From positions 1-64,000 of the forward strand of contig SAUG01000178.1 in NCBI GenBank assembly GCA_011316305.1: a stretch of 64,000 nucleotides of DNA, in the 5' to 3' direction. The stretch's first letter is position 1; each line of letters opens with the position of its first letter. Below are positions 58,343-64,000 of this stretch, in pieces. Origin of the DNA: Rusavskia elegans (lineage: Eukaryota; Ascomycota; Lecanoromycetes; Teloschistales; Teloschistaceae). The translations under genes were made by a program, and so were the position numbers. Below the pieces are notes generated by a model. It had not been told where the DNA came from. It saw nothing but the letters and a program-made list of their open reading frames with translations, and searched no databases.

Positions 58343-59422
58343 ATGATGAGCCCGTCCCGTCATAAAGCATGCAATATATGTAGGGACCGCAAAGTACGCT
58401 GTGACGGGAATCAGCCATCGTGCGAGAAGTGCAGCCGCCAAGGGGAGACTTGTGTTTACAGTCCAACATACAAACCAACGAAGGCGGAGTTGGCCCAGAC
58501 GATTGATATCTTGCGAGAACGTATAGGTGAGTGGTGGCTAAACCCTTCTTCGATCTTAGCTGACGTGCTTCGTTCCAAAGATTCGACGGAGGCCTACTTC
58601 ACCAAACAGATGTCCTCAGTCCAAACAGGCAAGAAGAAGTCCGCCCATACCCCAATCTCGTCAATGAATATGGCTTCCTTGGATGGAGCACCATTTTCGG
58701 TGCCGATGACCTCAGTCGCGAATACCCCAAGCCAATTCTCCTTTTCCGACCGCAACGGAAAATCCATTACGGAATCACTGGCAAGCTTCGATGTCGATTA
58801 CTTTAATAGTCCTCCGGTGGCAATGGGCAACGATCCGTCGGGCTTCCGTGGGGAGAATTTAAGCCTCTCAGAAGACCCGTCTTCTGAGACTCTCTTCATC
58901 CATGGCGCGAAAATGCCAAGCCTACAAGAGATCCGCGCGTTGAACTCAGCCTCAACTCTGTCTTCGGCATCACCCTTCCAAAACCACAACCAGAAGATGA
59001 AGAGTAGTAGTCAGCAGCTCCTCTCACACCTCCAGAGCTTCTCCACCGCGATCTTCATCACTCAAGCGGAGATCGCGGGCGTCTCCTCTGCAGTGGCCGA
59101 GTACTTGGCTTGGCTTCGCAAAATTTCCACGCAGCCCAGAATCCCAATGGACAGCGTAGCGTTGCTGGAAACGCTGGAAACACGCGTCCGCGAGGTGCAG
59201 GAGATGGCGGAGGAGAAGCACTGGGTGGCATGGAAACAGATGGTAGAGCAGCTGGGCGGCATCGACGGCGGTGGCTGTTCTCAGGCATTAGGCGAGATGG
59301 AGGTGGTGATGCGGAGGCATACAGCTCAGGCAGCCCAGGATTTCCATGACAACTACGACGTTGGGAAGTCGGTGCAAGAGCAGATGATAAGGCCGCAGCA
59401 GGACGTGGGTTCCTCGGATTAG
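58343..59422 (+). CDS. Zn2Cys6 transcription factor, likely cluster regulator
   Basis: This frame of up to 359 residues begins with a binuclear zinc cluster, 'CNICRDRKVRC' then 'CEKCSRQGETC' (CX2CX6CX6CX2CX6C), at residues 10-37. A basic, helical linker (TKAELAQTIDILRERIG) follows. An optional 54-nt intron at 58527-58580 (GTGAGT to AAAG) is in frame with no stop. The middle is Ser/Pro-rich, and a C-terminal helical part (from about 'QQLLSHLQSFSTAIF') resembles the short AflR-type regulators of metabolite clusters rather than the long fungal-specific factor domain. Its place next to the acyltransferase makes it the natural candidate to bind the TCGG-N-CCGR sites. Confidence 0.85.
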   Translation: MMSPSRHKACNICRDRKVRCDGNQPSCEKCSRQGETCVYSPTYKPTKAELAQTIDILRERIGEWWLNPSSILADVLRSKDSTEAYFTKQMSSVQTGKKKSAHTPISSMNMASLDGAPFSVPMTSVANTPSQFSFSDRNGKSITESLASFDVDYFNSPPVAMGNDPSGFRGENLSLSEDPSSETLFIHGAKMPSLQEIRALNSASTLSSASPFQNHNQKMKSSSQQLLSHLQSFSTAIFITQAEIAGVSSAVAEYLAWLRKISTQPRIPMDSVALLETLETRVREVQEMAEEKHWVAWKQMVEQLGGIDGGGCSQALGEMEVVMRRHTAQAAQDFHDNYDVGKSVQEQMIRPQQDVGSSD

Positions 59423-59970
59423 GGATCGAATGAGGATGATACGTCAGAAGAGCAAGTCCGAGGCCCTTCCTAGTTTCCCACAGGCTGAACATAAGCGAAT
59501 GCGATGCATGCAACGCTGGCTGCATTGACGTGTCCTTGCAGTGCACCACTGCAAGTTGATGCCGGTAATCAGACTCTGGTCGGGAGCATTCTGAACACAC
59601 CCACATCGCGCTAATTTAATTACCCAAGGCCATGGCAGTCTTGATATCGAGCTTCTCTGTTTCTTGTTTGAAGTATGTTTCTCGATTCAACATAAGCGAG
59701 TCTCTCAGTGACCTTTCATGCTTTACTGGGACTGACATTGGTCCGAATCCATCGTTTGATTCTTTCCTCTTCGCCCAACAATAATCCCTGCCTCTACTGG
59801 TGGTAAGGCGCACCGTGACTTCCAGATCTGGAAGGGCTGAAAACAGCAACAGAGATTGTCGGATCGGAGAAAGATTTTTCCAAGTCCGCTTCTCAAGGAT
59901 TGTGCTACAGTGAAGATGCACAGATGACGGCCCAAGACTTGCGCTGCCCTCATTCTGCCTTCAAGCCATA
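59423..59970. other. Intergenic between regulator and SDR genes
   Basis: Convergent 3' ends. No gene was seen apart from short frames antisense or unsupported. Confidence 0.5.
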
Positions 59971-60981
59971 CTACAGCGGTTTCAGACCCTCCAACTCCTT
60001 CTCTGTCCACTCCCAAAGATGGTCCGCTAATCCCTCGTCATCACAAATTGCCGCCATTCCCGAATAACTATTAGGCTTGCCTGGCGTCTTCCCTACAGGC
60101 TCATAGTATTTGCCACCCTCCAACTTGGCAGTTGTCGCAGCCCACAAGAGATTGTATGCCCCCTTCTCTGGGCTCTTGTACAACGGTGTCCACCTCAATG
60201 ATTCCATGACCAGCAAAAACGGCGATCGCTCCGCTCTGCCTCCTAATTCGGTTCTCACAAGCCCAGGGTGCACGGATACGCTTGTAATATCGGGATAGCG
60301 TTTCGCCATGCCCTTGGCGAGCAGAATATCCGCAAGCTTACTCTGTCCGTAGCGGTGCCACTTAGTGCCTACATCGGGCGATCTAAGCTTATCGAACTCG
60401 ATTCCGCTCGGCGGAGCCATGGTATGGCCGAATGAGCTCACGGCCACAAAGCGCACATGGGAACCTTCTTGAGCCGTCTTGTGAGCCGTACGGAGCATAA
60501 GCGGCCGTAAGAGACGCAAGAGCACCGCGTGCCCGAAGTAATTGGTTCCGAACTGCACTTCGAGTCCCTCGGCTGTGAGGCCTGGAGGAACAGCCATTAT
60601 ACCTGCATTTGCAATAAAGATGTCGAGGCGGGGGGAGTCAAACTTGTTGGCGAGGGCTGCGCGGATGCTTTCACGCGAGGATGACAGGTCGCATTGGATA
60701 AAGATGAGAGACGTGGAAGAGGAGGAGGATGGATAGAGCTCTTGCGCTTCGGCGATGACGGCGGAACCGGCTGATGCGTTGCGGCCAGTGAAGTAGATAC
60801 AGGTTGGGTTAAAGGCGGCGAGTGCAAGGACGGCTGCTTTGCCGATACCAGAGGTGCCTATAGTTTAGAGATAAGCTCGATTAAGCGGTGTATAGAGAGC
60901 CAAGAGGTAGAACAAACCTCCTGTGATTAAGATGACCTTTCCAGATAGGTCTGGGATATCTTTGGCGGGACTGAAGGGCAT
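59971..60981 (-). CDS. Short-chain dehydrogenase/reductase (light-dependent-type, TIC32-like)
   Basis: There are two exons, with ATG at 60981 (MPFSPAKDIPDLSGKVILIT). The first intron falls inside the Rossmann glycine motif and splicing gives 'TGGTSGIGKAA'. Further landmarks are 'IANAGIM' (NNAG type), 'VAVSSFGH' (catalytic Ser region), 'YGQSKLADIL' (YxxxK) and 'VSVHPGLVRT'. The total is about 315 residues, normal for the family. It resembles the cluster SDR at 42645-43721 in class but is not a close copy. It lies beyond the regulator gene and has no TCGG-N-CCGR site that I saw, so membership in the cluster is doubtful. Confidence 0.85.
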
Positions 60982-61353
60982 AATAGCGTTGGCCTTGCCC
61001 TAGAAGTATGAGCAATACAGAGGATGATGTTTGTATGTTGCAGGGGCAGATGTCTTGCCTCCGCGGCCACCTATATAGGAAAAGTTTCATTGTGGGGAAT
61101 AGGCAGGATGGAGATTGGAATCAAAACCGAATGGCACAAGCTGACAAACTCATTATCGGAGCTTAGGGCTCTCAATTAAAGGACCGTCCCGTTCCGTTGC
61201 GGCTCTACGAACGGACCATTGAGGTCCCGAAGGTCCGCTCCGACATCGCAGATCCCGAATATCATCCGCTGCTAAGCGGCAGGGATATCATCATATTCTA
61301 GATACTAGCAGGAGAACCCGATCGGTCTATTTGGATTGTCCTACGCGCACAAA
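60982..61353. other. Intergenic, SDR promoter side
   Basis: No gene was seen. The interval holds the SDR promoter and the 3' end of the transcription-factor gene at 61354. Confidence 0.5.
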
Positions 61354-63482
61354 TCACCAATTCCATGTATCAAACAGCTCGGTAGGAAAATCTACCAGCT
61401 CATCAAGCAGAAGACTCACAGACTCCGCAGATGTATTCGACGCATCCCACGAAACCTTCATCGATTTTAATTTCGAGGCCATGATACTGAAAAAATCGCC
61501 ATCCTGCGATCCTCCACGATCAATACCAGCCGCCTCTTTAACCTCTAGAAATCTGCTCTCCGTCTGTTCGAAAATCGATGAAACATCCAGGCTATCTCGC
61601 ACCAGGCCATGATCCCATTCGGGATGCTCGCAGGTCGACAACCGCCAGAGGTCGATGAGACACCGCGCCATCATGGCGTAGATGCATGCTGAGAAGCCCA
61701 CATATTCAGATGGTGGAATACTGAGGAACACGTCGATCCAGGATCTGATGGCCTCGAGACAGGCATACAGACATTCAAAACGCTGATTGCCCTGCCCAGT
61801 GAACAGGTCTTGAGCTGGAGAGAAGCCAACCTCATGGATGCTCAAGTCGGTAATATGGATCTCCAACAAAAGGATCCCTATGTCAAATATTAGATACTAT
61901 GATTGGAATCACAGAGCGGAACACCTCGGATGAGAATTTCGAACTGCGAGTTCCGACAGTAATGGAAGAAAGCACGTACGCTGGTCTCTGGAGTCACCGA
62001 GCGTGCTCAACTTCAGCGCACGTAGCTGGGCTTTCAATGACTTGAGATAGAACATTGCCGGTGCTCTCGTCAGGTAATCCCCGTCAGTCACACCAGACCA
62101 TGTTGAGCCGCTCACCTTTTCCGCGGTGAGACGCAATCGGACAAGTCGAATGAGGAGTTCATCGGACGCGAATTCTTTCGCGCCTTCCAGAACAAGCAGA
62201 CACTCGGTGCAATAGGCTGTCCAAGGCAATGTCTGGCCTTTGCGTGCAAACGAGGGTCTAGCGCTCATTAGCTCGCCTTGATTTATTGTAGGATCGTACC
62301 TACACCGAGCTCAATAAAAAGCATCCAAGCAAAGCTCTCCTTTCCTCCAGTGTCGGGGACCTTTGATATCGACCAGGTCTTGGAAGTCCTTTCAAATCAT
62401 ACTCCAGCAAGAGGCCTGCATCGTCCGACCCCGGTTTATCCAGACCCAGATCGTAAAGTATCGCAATCGCAAGCTGCACGAGACTGGCGAGAATTGGTTT
62501 GTCGAGATTGTATCGTCGGTCCCTATAAATACAAAAAGGACGATGGATTTAGCTTCAAAAACATGCATTCGGTGCCGGAAGGTTGCATTTACCACGTGGC
62601 GTAAACTAGACATGCCAAAAGCAGATCTAGACTCCTAGTCCCTTCAAGGTATGCTTCCCGCCCGAACAGTATCCTGACTTCCCTCGACAGCACGATCTGT
62701 TGACTGGAACGTGTTGACGCCACTGTCATGATACACAACCAGAGGAATGGGTTAGTCTGGCGGAGCTGTTGAGCGCTTACCGATGGTGCTATTACTATGA
62801 ATGGAAGATATCTGGTGTACTCGGTGCGAAAAGCATTCAAGTATGCATCTGCGTCTTCTGGGCTTGGTTCTAGAGCCGGATGCACCAAAAAGGGTGACCT
62901 GGTTGATGGTAACATCGAGGGAGAAGCCACGGCTGGAATGCGACCAGAGTCCAATGAAGGAGCTCCAGCGTGCAGGAACTGGCTGTTGTTAGAACCGCCG
63001 TATTTCCCGTCCCCAACAGCGGTCGATTGGCTACTCGAGGCTCCGGAACTGTGACCGCTTGCCGGGTGAAGCAGTGCAGTCGTATCTAAACCTGATGGCG
63101 TACCCGAAGTGGTATACTTGAGCAGAGCGACAAGTCCATCCAGCTTCTTCTCCAGCTTTCCAACTCTGTTTGCTGGGCGTCTCGCCCCCGCTTGACGTTT
63201 GCGCATTGGAGGTGATGGCTGGCAATGTTTGTTTGTGTGCTCACACCTATCGGGCCATGATTTGTATAGTGACTCAAGATGCAGGAGTAGACCTCTCTAC
63301 CTTTCACATCGATCCCCCAATTTGGGCCCCGGAGTACACTTCGCCTTCGCTCGTACACAATTCGTGCAAGCCCGAGAAGGCTTGGAAAAGCCAGCAGACA
63401 CTCGATCGCCATTGCTGGTCCATGACTCCTGATCCGAAGCATCATCGAGTACGGGTGACTCGGCTATCTGTGGTGTATTCAT
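61354..63482 (-). CDS. Zn2Cys6 transcription factor with fungal-specific domain
   Basis: Start ATG 63482 (MNTPQIAESPVLDDASDQES). The zinc cluster 'CTNCVRAKAKC' is completed across an intron, 'DRCER|CEHTNKHC'. A coiled-coil-like linker (VGKLEKKLDGLVALLK) comes next. The middle exons carry helical features of the fungal transcription factor domain: 'PFLVHPALEPSPEDADAYL', 'RSLDLLLACLVYATW', then, after an intron, 'RYNLDKPILASLVQLAIAIL'. Later exons include 'LIRLVRLRLTAEKVS' and a C-terminal part ending 'DELVDFPTELFDTWNW'. About five exons are needed. It is full-length and probably functional. It may regulate genes outside this window, since its promoter faces the AT-rich border. Confidence 0.82.
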
Positions 63483-63699
63483 GTCACGTGTGATCCGTGT
63501 TTGGTCGAAAGGCCAGTATCTGACCCGATGGAAGATACAAGCGCAACGGCTCCGAAGCAAGCTCAGCAGATAATGAGAGGGAGGAGTATTATCGGAGTCG
63601 GAGCTTGACCATGTTCCGGAACGGACTGCTGCCCAATACCCGAGCTCCTCACCCGCGCTAAAAACGGCCCTACGGCTTGGCAAACTTGGAATTCTATTA

Positions 63700-64000
63700 T
63701 TATCGCTTCTCCACTATCTCTATCTGCTGCTACAGGGCTACATATATTATATACAAATTACAAATTACTTTACTTTATTCGATTTCTATCTATCAATTAA
63801 TTTAATAAAGGTTTTTTTTAGACTGGCCGTCGGATCGAGTTTCGAATTCGGATTAGAAAAATCGACTCGATCCGAATTAATTCTAAATTTTTTAGATACC
63901 GATTCGAATCGGTTCCGAATTTTCTAAATACCGACCTAATTTAATTTCGAGTTAAATTTAGAAATCCAGGTTTAATCTATTAAAATCGTTAAAATCGCGT
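63700..64000. repeat. AT-rich RIP-like block at right edge
   Basis: Composition turns AT-rich from about 63700. It contains repeated 'tcgaattcggatt' / 'gattcgaatcgg' / 'gatccgaatt' segments near 63830-63950, probably the decayed end of another repeat. No coding sequence was seen, and the block continues past the window. Confidence 0.55.

Noticed and set aside
1..64000. tRNA or rRNA genes
   Set aside because: No cloverleaf with conserved A/B boxes and no rRNA-like sequence was recognised; a tRNAscan run would settle this.

Overview
The window comes from a filamentous ascomycete (Pezizomycotina). Genes carry many short (about 40-120 nt) introns, protein families are typically fungal, and G+C-balanced gene DNA is bounded by AT-rich DNA decayed in the manner of repeat-induced point mutation (RIP): about 1-9595 on the left and about 63700-64000 on the right. 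All reading was by eye, so exon borders are inferred from splice signals and protein-family conservation.

Layout. 1-8525: remains of minus-strand Ty3/gypsy LTR retroelements sharing LTRs, with the gag zinc knuckle and the reverse-transcriptase active site destroyed by G:C to A:T changes. 9.7-23 kb: a sparse stretch with a nucleoside 2-deoxyribosyltransferase-like gene, a 625-bp TIR element with a 10-bp target duplication, a foldback repeat, a candidate secreted protein with duplicated exons, a RING-finger gene, a broken fungal beta-domain gene, a secreted protein of unknown function, and a class I sesquiterpene cyclase gene with an apparent 1-nt frameshift.

23.8-59.4 kb: a secondary-metabolite gene cluster. 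In order: highly reducing PKS 1 (-), an eight-helix-type membrane protein resembling AscI/MacJ terpene cyclases (+), an FMO-like monooxygenase (+), a secreted-type GMC oxidoreductase (-), a P450 (-, apparent frameshift just before the haem loop), a PaxM-like FAD epoxidase (+), an SDR (-), highly reducing PKS 2 with active MT and ER (-), an MFS exporter (-), a BAHD/Tri101-type acyltransferase (-) and a Zn2Cys6 regulator (+). 59.9-63.5 kb: another SDR and a full-length Zn2Cys6 transcription factor.

How it may work (inference). PKS 1 lacks working ER and MT domains and no stand-alone ER was found, so it should make a largely unsaturated chain. PKS 2 should make a saturated, C-methylated chain. 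The epoxidase plus membrane cyclase could perform an epoxide-opening cyclisation, other oxidases decorate the product, the BAHD enzyme could ester-link an acyl chain, and the MFS protein exports it. A 9-bp inverted CGG repeat, TCGG-N-CCGR, occurs 80-320 bp upstream of eight of these genes and is the best candidate for the cluster regulator's operator. No prenyltransferase was seen, so the epoxidase-cyclase pair without one is the most unusual feature.
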